Positions 44,095-53,600 of a DNA stretch of 64,000 nucleotides are shown here, piece after piece (within the stretch, counting starts at the first letter, position 1; every line of letters begins with the position of its first letter). The position numbers and the translations under genes are program-made. Source of the DNA: Sulfurifustis variabilis (GTDB lineage Bacteria; Pseudomonadota; Gammaproteobacteria; Acidiferrobacterales; Sulfurifustaceae). The stretch spans positions 2,046,001-2,110,000 of the forward strand of contig NZ_AP014936.1 of NCBI RefSeq assembly GCF_002355415.1. Direction: 5' to 3'. Under the pieces are notes generated by a model. That model made no database searches. It saw only the letters and a program-made list of their open reading frames with translations, and was not told where the DNA came from.

Positions 44095-44513
44095 AATTCC
44101 GTCTCTCGGCCCGGCGCACGAGGTTGGCTTGCAGGGCGTTGCGCTCGACATAGCGCGCCACCGTCAGGAGATGTGCGTCTGTTTGGACCGGGAAGGATTT
44201 AAAGCGCCCCTGGTACAGCGGCCCGGTGCCGGCGCTCCGATGGGCGGCATGCCAGCGTTGGTGTGCGTCCCGGTCCGCCAGCGTAGGGTTTCTGACAGTG
44301 CCTCGTCGTCGCGCGGCCAAGCAGCAGGTGCCAGTCATTGGGCATCAGGCAATAGGCCAAGAGGCGGATACCGGTGCGCGCGATGGCCTCTTCCAGGATG
44401 CGCTCAAAGGCGAGGTAGTCTCGCTCCGTCTCAAACAGGGTCAAGCGTCCTACCCGGCGATTGAGGGCGTGGTAGACCAAGCCACCGGTGGCGATGCGAA
44501 GGCGACGCGGCAT
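44093..44513 (-). pseudogene. Broken REP-type Y1 (HUH) transposase
   Basis: 44513→44290 encodes the N-terminus (MPRRLRIATGGLVYHALNRR, then AYCLMPNDWHLLL). A frameshift near 44290–44335 is needed to continue with HRSAGTGPLYQGRFKSFPVQ, then LLTVARYVERNALQANLVRR. The HUH motif is MPNDWH instead of MPNHWH, so the first histidine is lost. The gene is cut at 44094 by the right end of the IS3 element. It cannot make a working transposase. Confidence 0.85.
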
Positions 44514-44608
44514 GGTGGGTTCTTCTACAGCCGCGGTGCGTTGGTGTTAATAAAAGACTCCCGACCCACTCCCGACCCCTTTACCGGACCCCAAGCTGTA
44601 TCCGGACC

Positions 44609-44965
44609 TTACTTGCTATGACTCACACGAATCACTTTCGCAGTTCGCCTTGATATTTGGATCAGGAATACTCCGCCCAATTCTTCCCGCGCGAGGGAAC
44701 CGGTAACGGTCCACACATCAGCCGATAGGCTCGCATTAAACGGCTTTTGCTTTTCAATAACCTGTTTTCCATAAATCGGCGCCAAGACCGCTTCAGCTAT
44801 GGCTATCGCTGTTTGCTCATCCGGAACAAAACCATTCTTAGGCACGAACATGTGCTTTTGTTCCACACCATTACTATCGCTACCATGGACGGCTGGTAAT
44901 CCACACAAAAGACTAGTCATCAATACCGCCATAGGAATGACTTTTCTAAGCGATCCTTGATTCAT
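44609..44965 (-). CDS. Exported NTF2-fold immunity-like protein (YbbC/YhhH type)
   Basis: 118 residues from the ATG at 44965. A signal peptide (LRKVIPMAVLMTSLLCGLPA) precedes a domain with FVPDEQTAIAIAEAVLAPIY, WTVTGSL and VFLIQISRRTAKVIRVSHSK, the pattern of the Imm-NTF2-2/YbbC–YhhH family often found beside Rhs or contact-dependent toxins. It is clearly AT-richer than its neighbours, which suggests transfer. It lies alone between a broken Y1 transposase and a truncated IS3, without a toxin next to it, 2.6 kb from the Rhs gene. It may be an orphan immunity gene. Its promoter may come from the IS end 35 bases upstream. Confidence 0.75.
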   Translation of the reverse strand: MNQGSLRKVIPMAVLMTSLLCGLPAVHGSDSNGVEQKHMFVPKNGFVPDEQTAIAIAEAVLAPIYGKQVIEKQKPFNASLSADVWTVTGSLAREELGGVFLIQISRRTAKVIRVSHSK

Positions 44966-44997
44966 GGGGTTGACCTGAGTCGCTTTTTTGTTGCCAC

Positions 44998-45828
44998 TCA
45001 CCCTGTGAGTCCAAGCACGAGTTTAGCTTGCTCCGCGCGCACCTCGGCCGGTGGCCGATACCCGAGCGCACTGTGCGGGCGGCGGTGGTTGTAGAACTGG
45101 CGCCAGCTCTCGATCACGGTTCTCGCCTCCGCGAGATCCCGGAACCATTCGCGGTTCAAGCACTCGTCCCGGAGCTTCCCGTTGAAGCTCTCCACGAAGC
45201 CGTTGCGCCAGGGCTTGCCCGGCGGGATGAAGGCCGGGCCGACGTTCTGATCGCGCAGCCAGCGCATCACGGCAGTGGCGGTGAACTCCGCGCCCTGGTC
45301 GGAGCGGATGAACTCGGGCTTGCCGTAGAGGCGCATGAGTCTTCCGAGGGTCAGGATCACATCGCGCGAGGTGAGGGAGCGCGCTACCTCGATTGCCAGG
45401 CACTCCCGAGTGTGCTCGTCGATCACGCAGAGGAGCCGTATGGCTTTCTGGCTCGCCAAGCGGTCGTGCACGAAGTCGTAGCTCCAGACGTGGTTCGGCC
45501 GGGTCGCCCCGGGCAGGCGGATATCGGTCCCGCAGCGCCGTCGCCGCGGACGCCGGCGCGGCAGGGCGAGCTTGAGCTCTCGCCACAGGCGCCGGACGCG
45601 CCAGAGCCCGAGATCGAGCCAGGCGGACGTGCGCCGATAACCAAAGCGCGGATGCTGCTGGGCGCTCACGAGCAGCGCCTGCGTCAGGAGCCGGTCCTTG
45701 GCGGGTTGCCGGAGCGCGTAGTGCGGCACCCGGCGACTGAAGCCGAGATAACGGCAGGCGGCACGGCTCGAGACGCCCCGGCTCGTAAGCGCCGCCAATG
45801 CCTCGCGCCGGCCGGCCGGGGACGTCAT
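44998..45828 (-). CDS. IS3-family transposase OrfB of a truncated element
   Basis: 276 residues from the ATG at 45828 ([20 protein letters not shown]). The DDE core is present ([35 protein letters not shown]), the last motif being typical of IS407/IS2-type groups. The start overlaps the end of an OrfA remnant in the −1 frame at an A7 run, the usual frameshift site. Without a full OrfA, the element is probably immobile on its own. Confidence 0.88.
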   Translation of the reverse strand: MTSPAGRREALAALTSRGVSSRAACRYLGFSRRVPHYALRQPAKDRLLTQALLVSAQQHPRFGYRRTSAWLDLGLWRVRRLWRELKLALPRRRPRRRRCGTDIRLPGATRPNHVWSYDFVHDRLASQKAIRLLCVIDEHTRECLAIEVARSLTSRDVILTLGRLMRLYGKPEFIRSDQGAEFTATAVMRWLRDQNVGPAFIPPGKPWRNGFVESFNGKLRDECLNREWFRDLAEARTVIESWRQFYNHRRPHSALGYRPPAEVRAEQAKLVLGLTG

Positions 45829-45899
45829 TTTTTTCCTGAGAACTCCCTGAGTCCCTCGATGACCAGGAGCTGCTCGGCCACGAGTTTCTTGAGCTTGGC
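45825..45899 (-). pseudogene. IS3 OrfA C-terminal remnant
   Basis: Reads in reverse [20 protein letters not shown], then GKK and a stop overlapping the OrfB ATG. This is the leucine-zipper tail of OrfA. The rest of OrfA is missing because the Y1-transposase element begins at about 45902. It shows that the Y1 element inserted into or replaced the IS3 5' end. Confidence 0.8.
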
Positions 45900-45909
45900 A
45901 CATCAAGGG

Positions 45910-46761
45910 TCAGTTCTCGCCTTGTTGCATTCTTGCTCGAACGATTCGGCCGATGGTTGCAAGGTGCAAACCGAAGTGCTCGGCGAGCTCGCGGTAGCTG
46001 TACGCTCCGGTGCTGTGGGCTGCGACGATCGCGTCATCTCGATCCCGGTGTTTCACCGCGATTACAGCAAGCGAGGGAGCGGGTGCTCTGCGCTGCGCAC
46101 GCGGAATGCTCAGCTCGTCGCCGTGCAACTCTGCCTTTCTTTGCATCCGCTCCACGAACCGCTCGTCGCCGAGATAGATCTGCTGGCGCAACCCGGTCCA
46201 TATGCTCCCCTTGTCGATTCCCTCGAGCACGAACTGGCCGTACCTTCGCCGTGCTTCTGCCCGCCGTTTGCCAAATTGCGCCAGCAAACCATCCGTCGCG
46301 AGCCACTGGGGAACCGGTGCTTCCCCTACCATCGCACGGTAGCTGCTCCACGGATACTTTCCTGGATGCTTGACCATCCCGGCCCGTACGGGATTCAAAA
46401 CCACATAGCGTGTCAATTCGAGCAGATAGCTGTCCTTGTCGACCAGAATGCCCTTGAATCGCCCTTGGAACAGATGCCCCGTCCGCTGGTGCCGTCGGTT
46501 GGAGGCTTGGGTATACATGCCATTGAGTTGGCGCATTCCTTTAGAGAGGTTGCCGTCCGGCGTCTCCACCACCAAGTGATAGTGGTTCGTCATCAGGCAA
46601 TACGCATGACACACCCAGTTGAACCGGTCCACCACCTCCGCTAACACGCTCAAGAACTTCGAGCGATCGTCATCGTCCTCGAAGATCGGTTCACGACGAT
46701 CGCCGCGCGTGGTGACGTGATAAAGCGCGCCGGCGAACTCAATTCGAAGGGGTCTCGTCAC
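45910..46761 (-). CDS. REP-associated Y1 (HUH) transposase
   Basis: A GTG start at 46761 gives 283 residues. It has the N-terminal PLRIEFAGALYHVTTRGDRR pattern of REP-associated transposases, an intact HUH motif (MTNHYHLVV), and the catalytic tyrosine region (LLELTRYVVLNPVRAGM). An extra C-terminal helix-turn-helix (YSYRELAEHFGLHLATIGRI) may bind DNA ends. It is apparently intact. The start codon is repeated in a partial duplicate at 46844–46936. Confidence 0.9.
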   Translation of the reverse strand: MTRPLRIEFAGALYHVTTRGDRREPIFEDDDDRSKFLSVLAEVVDRFNWVCHAYCLMTNHYHLVVETPDGNLSKGMRQLNGMYTQASNRRHQRTGHLFQGRFKGILVDKDSYLLELTRYVVLNPVRAGMVKHPGKYPWSSYRAMVGEAPVPQWLATDGLLAQFGKRRAEARRRYGQFVLEGIDKGSIWTGLRQQIYLGDERFVERMQRKAELHGDELSIPRAQRRAPAPSLAVIAVKHRDRDDAIVAAHSTGAYSYRELAEHFGLHLATIGRIVRARMQQGEN

Positions 46762-46823
46762 GCGCTGGAGCTTACCTCACTCCGAGTCTATGCGACAATG
46801 CGAGAACTGACCCTAATTCCGTC
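46731..46823. repeat. Direct repeat: Y1 element right end, copy 1
   Basis: Covers the first codons of the Y1 transposase and its right terminal repeat. It matches 46844–46936 at all but about five positions, at an offset of 113 bases. Confidence 0.88.
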
Positions 46824-46843
46824 TGCGTCTGTAATTCCGTCTG

Positions 46844-46936
46844 CGGCGAACTCAATTCGAAGGGGTCTCGTCACGCGCTGGAGCATACCTCACTCCGAGG
46901 CTATGCGACAATGCGAGACCTGACCCTGATTCCGTC
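46844..46936. repeat. Direct repeat: Y1 element right end, copy 2 (relic)
   Basis: Same sequence as 46731–46823, including the start of the transposase gene, followed immediately by the second tolC tail. It is the scar of another Y1-type element at this site. Confidence 0.88.
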
Positions 46937-46939
46937 CCA

Positions 46940-47112
46940 GGTGCACAGGGGACGGCTTCGAAGACCTGAACGGCGGCTCTGGTAGATTGACGGGACCACC
47001 TGTACGGCGCCCGAACAGATTCGTGTCTTCGCCTCGAAACCGTATTGGCGAGGAAAATGACTCGAGCTGTTGCGTGACTCGCCGTCCGGGGAAGCGGGGC
47101 TGCCTCAATCTG
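46940..47112. repeat. Direct repeat: tolC 3' end and spacer, copy 2
   Basis: Second copy of 42217–42382, including the last codons and stop of the TolC-like gene, but with no tolC gene in front. It has a 7-base insertion and scattered changes. It directly borders the Rhs/lipoprotein locus, which places that locus downstream of an ancestral tolC tail. Confidence 0.9.
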
Positions 47113-47122
47113 TCACCTTAGT

Positions 47123-47605
47123 TTAGCGTAAAGTCTTCCTTGTCAAGGACACATCGACTCGGCTCTTCGCCCCTCTGCACGCTCCGTCGATGGCGCCTCC
47201 CCGGAACTCGCTCGTTTCCCGCAGGGCAATGTCGTAATCGGGGTGAAGAAACAACAGGATGCCGCCGCAGTTACCTTCTGCGGGACCCGCCATAAGTACA
47301 AACCATTTAGCTTTCTCGACGATAGAAATTTCATAATGACCAGATAAATCGGTCTTCGTCTCAGCTGAAATTGACCGATCGACATGGCTGATAGGCGCAA
47401 CACTTACGGTAACAAATTCGATCGGTGCGCCGGTTGATGCGTCGCTGACCGTCCCATAATAATGTGGAGTAAGCTTCCGCTCGTGCGGAATAGGCACGGC
47501 GATACAACTGCTGAGCCCGAAAATGGATACCGCGGCCGAAACAATCGTTACGTTTGACAGATGTCGACAGCGTCTACATTTCGGTGCTCGCAGCGTGGTC
47601 ATGCG
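47123..47605 (-). CDS. Lipoprotein, candidate Rhs-associated immunity protein
   Basis: 160 residues from the ATG at 47605 (an ATG at 47626 would overlap the Rhs stop by 8 bases). A positively charged N-terminus is followed by a signal segment ending in a lipobox (FGLSSC). The rest looks like a transthyretin/carboxypeptidase-regulatory-type beta fold (HYYGTVSDASTGAPIEFVTV, TDLSGHYEISI). It immediately follows the Rhs gene on the same strand, the usual place for an immunity gene. Function as immunity is inferred only from place and surface location. Confidence 0.6.
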   Translation of the reverse strand, partial: RMTTLRAPKCRRCRHLSNVTIVSAAVSIFGLSSCIAVPIPHERKLTPHYYGTVSDASTGAPIEFVTVSVAPISHVDRSISAETKTDLSGHYEISIVEKAKWFVLMAGPAEGNCGGILLFLHPDYDIALRETSEFRGGAIDGACRGAKSRVDVSLTRKTLR

Positions 47606-47618
47606 GGATGCGAGCAGA

Positions 47619-50600
47619 TTAGACAAGATAGTCGAAGGGAGCAGAGTAAAATCTCACAGGAGGAGACGAATCATAGGGAAGCGGATGAAACGGCGCATAT
47701 TCCAAGAAGGGTAAAGCAACCACCCCTCCTCCTACCCACTGACTCATGATGTGGGCCGGAATGTAAGCAGCTCCCAATACAGGGGCTTGTGAAAAAGCGT
47801 GCGCAAGTTCATGCGCGTTAAGCCATTTTTCATAGTCTGTATTTAATGCGTTGTAATACAGCGCTCCATTAGGGGTTGCATCAGTTATCACATTGCCAAA
47901 AGTAATAGCATAGTAAAAGTTGTTTGCACCACCTCGATAGAAGAAGGCTCCATCCCTGAACTCCGGCGCAGCGAAACCCGAAGACGCTAAACCCCAGGCG
48001 TGTCCGAACATATTACTTACTTGCCCGCACGCAATCCCTTCCTTAATCCCTTCCTTACCGCCGACCACGTAACCACGCAGACCATCCCGTACAATTCCAA
48101 TGCCGACATTGGCATATGGGTTCGTTAAGTACAAATCCGAGAGGCCAAGGTCAGCCGGGATGGCACCCGCGGCAAATCCTCGAAAGAAACCTTCGGAGTT
48201 GCCGGTCTGTAGCCAACCGTTGATTCCGCTTCCAACCATCTGGCCAAGCATGCTTCCGCTGAAATTTGCCCCGACCAAGGCACTGCCGGCGAGTTTCGCA
48301 CCAGTGATATGCGCTTGCCCAACAGAGCGCCAATCACCTGTAGACCATCCATACGCGGCGCCGAAACTAAGATTTGTCATTACGCCAACATTCGCCAAAC
48401 CACCGACATACGGGATGCCACCTACTTCCCTGAGCACTTTCTGCGTGAATCTCTTGACATTTTTCTTTAGCCTCTTCCACCCCTTGCTCAGCCAAGAATG
48501 TCCGCTCGGGTCAATCAGCGAAAGCGGGTTGTTGATGACGTAGCTGTAGCGGTTGAAAGCCTGACTGTTGAGCGAGCTTGGGACGATCGTGTCCGGCGAG
48601 ATGAACCGGCCGAGCACCGGGTCATAAAGCCGCGCGTTCATGTTGATCAGCCCGACCTCGTCGTCGTGCTCGTGGCGTGTGAAGCCTCGTGTCGTCGAGC
48701 TCGTGATCGGTCCCGTGGCGTCCTGGCCGTTGGGCTGGCGGCGCTTGCCGAACGGATCGAAGCTGAGGCGTTCGACCACATTGCCGTTCTCGTCCGTGAT
48801 GGTATCCACCGAGTCCAGATGAGAGGTGTGGATATAGCGGGTAGGGCCGACATCGGCATCATCGGTCGAGCGGATTGCGACCAGGCTATTGCCCGCGTAG
48901 ACGTAATGACGGTGCTCCGTTCCGGCATTTCCATTCACCCTTTCATACAGCCTTCCCACGTACATCGTCGTCGAACTCGGGCTCGCTTTTACGAGACGAT
49001 TTCCGTTCGCGTCATAGCGGAATGTGATGGTCTGAGCGCCGGACCTGATGGTATACGGCTTGTTAAAGGACGTGTACGTTATCGCCCGTCCTCCACCGAG
49101 AACCATGTTGCCGTTGGCGTCGTATACGTAAGTCGCGTTTACGGAGCCGGACACGCCCGTTACCGCATGGGGCTTGCTGCCGTTCTGACCGTACGTGTAG
49201 TAGCCGGTATCGGACTTGTAGGTGATGTTCCCGATCGCGTCGTACTGGTAGGTCTTCGTAACGGCGCCGTTCGCCGTCACCAAACGGTTGAGGTCGTCGT
49301 AGACGAACGTCTCGTTTAGACCTTCAATCGCGTCCGATCGCGAAAGAAGGTTTCCGACGGCGTTGAAGGTGAAAGTCTGGTCCTGCACCTGCCCATCTGC
49401 ATTCACACCCGTGCGAATGCTTTCGATGGTGCCCTTCTCATGATCATAAGTGCGCTGGCTCTTGATCCCATTTCCGAAATATTCGCTGGTGATTCGGCCG
49501 TGCGCGTCGGCATCGTCCACCTGCCAGACGAGGGAGTTGCTGCTCGCGTTGAGCACTTGCCAGAGGTGGCCATTTTCGTCGTATACCTGGCGAATGCTGT
49601 ATCCGGTCCGCGGATACGTGATGGTCGCGACCCGCCCTAATTCGTCATAGGAGGTACGCGTCGAATACAGCACCCCTTGAATAGAGGTAAGGGCCAATTT
49701 CACGCGGCTCAGTTCATCGTAAGCGTACGTCTCCTCGAAGCCGTCCCAGCCCGTTACCCTTCGCAGCTTTCCGATGCCGTTTGTTGCCGTGTCGTACTCC
49801 CAGGTGCTCGTTCCCTCGGGTGCGGTCTTGGTTTTGATACGCCCCAGCACGTCGTAGCTGATGGCAACCGATTGTGCTTTCGCGTCGATTTGCTGCGTGA
49901 GCTCGCCTAGAGCGTTGTAGCCGTAAGTCCAGCTCCCCATATCCGGATCCTGCATGCCGATCTTCCGGCCACGCAGGTCGTACTGCATGCTCGTGACATT
50001 ACCAAGTACATCGGTAACCGTGAGCAAATTCCCGAACGGGTCGTGTTTGAAATTTACGGTTCCCGCAAAATCCGTCGCCTCGACCGTCCAGCCCTGCGAG
50101 TTCCGGACCGTCGTCCGGGGTTGGCCCAGGGGATTTGTAACCGTCGTGACGAGGCCATTGTAAGCGGTCGTCGTCTGTCGGTTTCCGGGCGCCGTCGCCA
50201 CTTTAATCCGCCCTAAGGGGTCGTACTCGTACTCTGTGCTGTGTACCGGCTCTCCTTGAAAATATGGATGCGACTCCCATTGGAGACGGCCCAACGAGTC
50301 GTAGCCCCTGTCTCTATGGATTTCCCTGTCTCCGAATCCGATGGTGACTTTCTTGGTTTCTCGGCCAAGGATGTCGAAGTACACCCAAGCGGAACCTGAC
50401 CCGCTCGTCGTCGTTTCAATCGCGTATCCCGGACTGTAGCTGCTATAGACAATCGTGGATTGTGTCCCGTCAGGACGCCTCTCGCCCGTCTGGCGACCCA
50501 GGCCATCGTAGTCCCAACGGGTAACGAGCCCATTCGAATCCGTCTGACTATCCACGGCCCCGCTCCCCGGGTCATAGGTGAACGAGATGGTGTGACCTAG

Positions 50601-53600
50601 TGCGTTCGTTTTCTGGACGGGAAAGCGGCCCTGCGCATCGTACGCCTGATGCTCCGTGCGAGCGGTCAGCCCGTAACCACTTACGGTCTTGCTCGTACGA
50701 TTGCCAAACGGATCGCCATAGCCATACGTCGTGGTCAAGGTCAGGCTTGGTTGATCGGGTTCGACGATCTCCTGGGTCAACCGACCCAAGGCGTCGTAGT
50801 TATAAGCCGTAACGCGAGTCTGCGGGGCCTGCCCTGGCGCTTCGCCCGTTATCTCCGATCGGACGAGTTGCCCCAGTATCCAGCTCGCGCTGTTATGTGC
50901 ATAGAAGTTGTTCGTAGTTTTCTTCAGTCCGTCGCCAAAACTGGAGATCGTCGTGGTTGCATGTCCGCAACTGTCGAAGGTGGTGCTCGTGTTGACCGTG
51001 GTAACCAGTGCTCCGCTCAGCTCCCGGCTTTCCTCATAACTTGAATACAGCCCGGGTCGTCGAGTCCCTCCGCATACATTCGTCATCTGATTCCACGTGT
51101 TGGCGACGTACTTGACGCGCACCTCGCCCACGTAGGTTTCACTCACGGAAACGGTGCCATCAATTCCTGCCTCGCGATTCTGGTTGTAATACGTCACATG
51201 AACGAGCTCGTCGGGGCCTCGAACTTCCGTCCATCGAAAATCCAGAATCGCGTCTGCTATTGCGTGCCGCTTCAAACCGCCATATCGGTAAGTTGTCGTG
51301 CGAAATCCCCCATTTCCGTCGCTCTCGCCGGCGCTCGTGACAACAAACGCATGTGTTGCGAAGTCCTGATAGGGATAAAGGGAGTTGAAATCGCGAACGT
51401 GAAACAGCTCGTCGGTAACCGCTGCATAAACGACGGTGTTTTCGGCGCCTAACCCGTTTCTCGTATGCGAGACGACGTCCTGCGCCTGGCGATCTCCTCC
51501 CCAGTGATTGATAGTGACCGTGGGACTGTTAGGATCGCGGTAGACCAGCATGAGATCGGCCTTGCCGTCGCCATCGAAATCATCGGAAAACACTTGACCC
51601 CGGTAGGTGGAGCTGTCGACGGAGTTCCAATGGGATCCAACACCGGCGCCGCCGCTCCCTTCGCCGGCGTAGGCGAGCTTGCCGGAGGCATCCGAGTTCC
51701 AGTGATTGATAGTGACCGTGGAGCTGTTCGGATCGCGGTAGACCAGCATGAGATCGGCCTTGCCGTCGCCGTTGAAGTCGCCGACGAAGGGCTTGCCTTT
51801 GTAGGTGGAGCTGTCGACGGCGTTCCAATGCGGTCCGGTGCCGGCACCGCCATTGCCTTCGCCGGCGTAGGCGAGCTTGCCGGAGGCATCCGAGTTCCAG
51901 TGGTAGATGCTGACAGTAGGGCTGCTGGGGTCGCGGTAGACCAGCATGAGATCGGCTTTGCCGTCGCCGTTGAAGTCGCCGACGAAGGGCCTGCCTTTGT
52001 AGGTGGAGTTGTCGACCACGGTGTTCCAGTAGGCGTGGTGGCCGCCGGTGCCGGCACCGGCGTAGGCGAGCTTGCCGGAGGCATCCGAGTTCCAGTGATT
52101 GATAGTGACCGTGGAGCTGTTCGGATCGCGGTAGACCAGCATGAGATCGGCCTTGCCGTCGCCGTTGAAGTCGCCGACGAAGGGCTTGCCTTTGTAGGTG
52201 GAGCTGTCGACGGCGTTCCAATGCGGTCCGGTGCCGGCACCGCCATTGCCTTCGCCGGCGTAGGCGAGCTTGCCGGAGGCATCCGAGTTCCAGTGGTAGA
52301 TGCTGACAGTAGGGCTGCTGGGGTCGCGGTAGACCAGCATGAGATCGGCTTTGCCGTCGCCGTTGAAGTCGCCGACGAAGGGCCTGCCTTTGTAGGTGGA
52401 GTTGTCGACCACGGTGTTCCAGTAGGCGTGGTGGCCGCCGGTGCCGGCACCGGCGTAGGCGAGCTTGCCGGAGGCATCCGAGTTCCAGTGATTGATAGTG
52501 ACCGTGGAGCTGTTCGGATCGCGGTAGACCAGCATGAGATCGGCCTTGCCGTCGCCGTTGAAGTCGCCGACGAAGGGCTTGCCTTTGTAGGTGGAGCTGT
52601 CGACGGCGTTCCAATGCGGTCCGGTGCCGGCACCGCCATTGCCTTCGCCGGCGTAGGCGAGCTTGCCGGAGGCATCCGAGTTCCAGTGGTAGATGCTGAC
52701 AGTAGGGCTGCTGGGGTCGCGGTAGACCAGCATGAGATCGGCTTTGCCGTCGCCGTTGAAGTCGCCGACGAAGGGCCTGCCTTTGTAGGTGGAGTTGTCG
52801 ACCACGGTGTTCCAGTAGGCGTGGTGGCCGCCGGTGCCGGCACCGGCGTAGGACAGCGTGTCCGATGACTCCTGCCAAGCGAAGGTTGTCGGCGGCAAGC
52901 AATATCCACTGGCGTCGCATTCCCGAATAGCTTCGAGGCGCGATCGGCCTGTTGTCGGGCTCACTGCCGGTTGATACGAAAGCCGATAGTCTCGAACCGC
53001 GGTGGTACCCACGAAAGTGCGTATGTTCGTGAGCCGAACCGTTTGGGTGACACGCGATCCGATTTGGTAAAGCGTGATTACATCCGGTCGCTGACCGTAT
53101 ACGAACTGAACGGAGCTGTATGGAGCGATGCCGGCGGAGTCGTTGCCTGTGTACGAAATTTGAGTTGCATGATATTCGCCGTTCACGCTATCTTCGTAGT
53201 ACGAAACGGACAGGAAGTTGCCGTTCTGATCCCGAGCTTTGTTTAGAGCCCAGATATATGCGTCGGTGCGACCAACGGCTTCGATGCGGGAATCCGCCGT
53301 GGTGCCGTACTCCATGATTCGGCCGTCAGGCTCATACAGGTAGAAGGAATTCGGATTGCTCGCCGTGCCGTTTGCGATGATCTTCTTCAGCGATTCCCGC
53401 TCGGTGCGATATTCATTACCTCCGATAAGCACGAGTCGCTCGCCGTCCAGGCAAAACCGATCGTTTGCATCGAAATTGACGCCGCTCTTGAAGCCATCCA
53501 GCTCAAACGTTGCACCACATCGGTGGATGATTGAAAGGCCGGCGATGCCCCAACCCACCCCGACGAGACCGTTACCGCCTTGCGAGTGGTATACAAGCCC

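Larger units (their letters stand above)
45902..46823 (-). mobile_element. Y1-transposase element with inverted ends
   Basis: The left end (45906–45930, AGGGTCAGTTCTCGCCTTG…) and right end (46789–46813) are inverted repeats matching at 23 of 25 positions. A single Y1 transposase gene lies between. The outermost AGGGTCAG/CTGACCCT is also the outermost sequence of the IS3 element at 42830–44094. Most Y1/IS200-type elements do not carry such terminal inverted repeats, so this may be a composite or a REP-family unit. Confidence 0.65.

Noticed and set aside
51660..52838. CRISPR-like array
   Set aside because: Units are 393 bases and coding, without short repeats or variable spacers.
51465..52868. 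Long open frames on both strands with a regular repeated protein
   Set aside because: They are frame shadows of the 393-bp repeats in the Rhs gene; repetition keeps every frame open.
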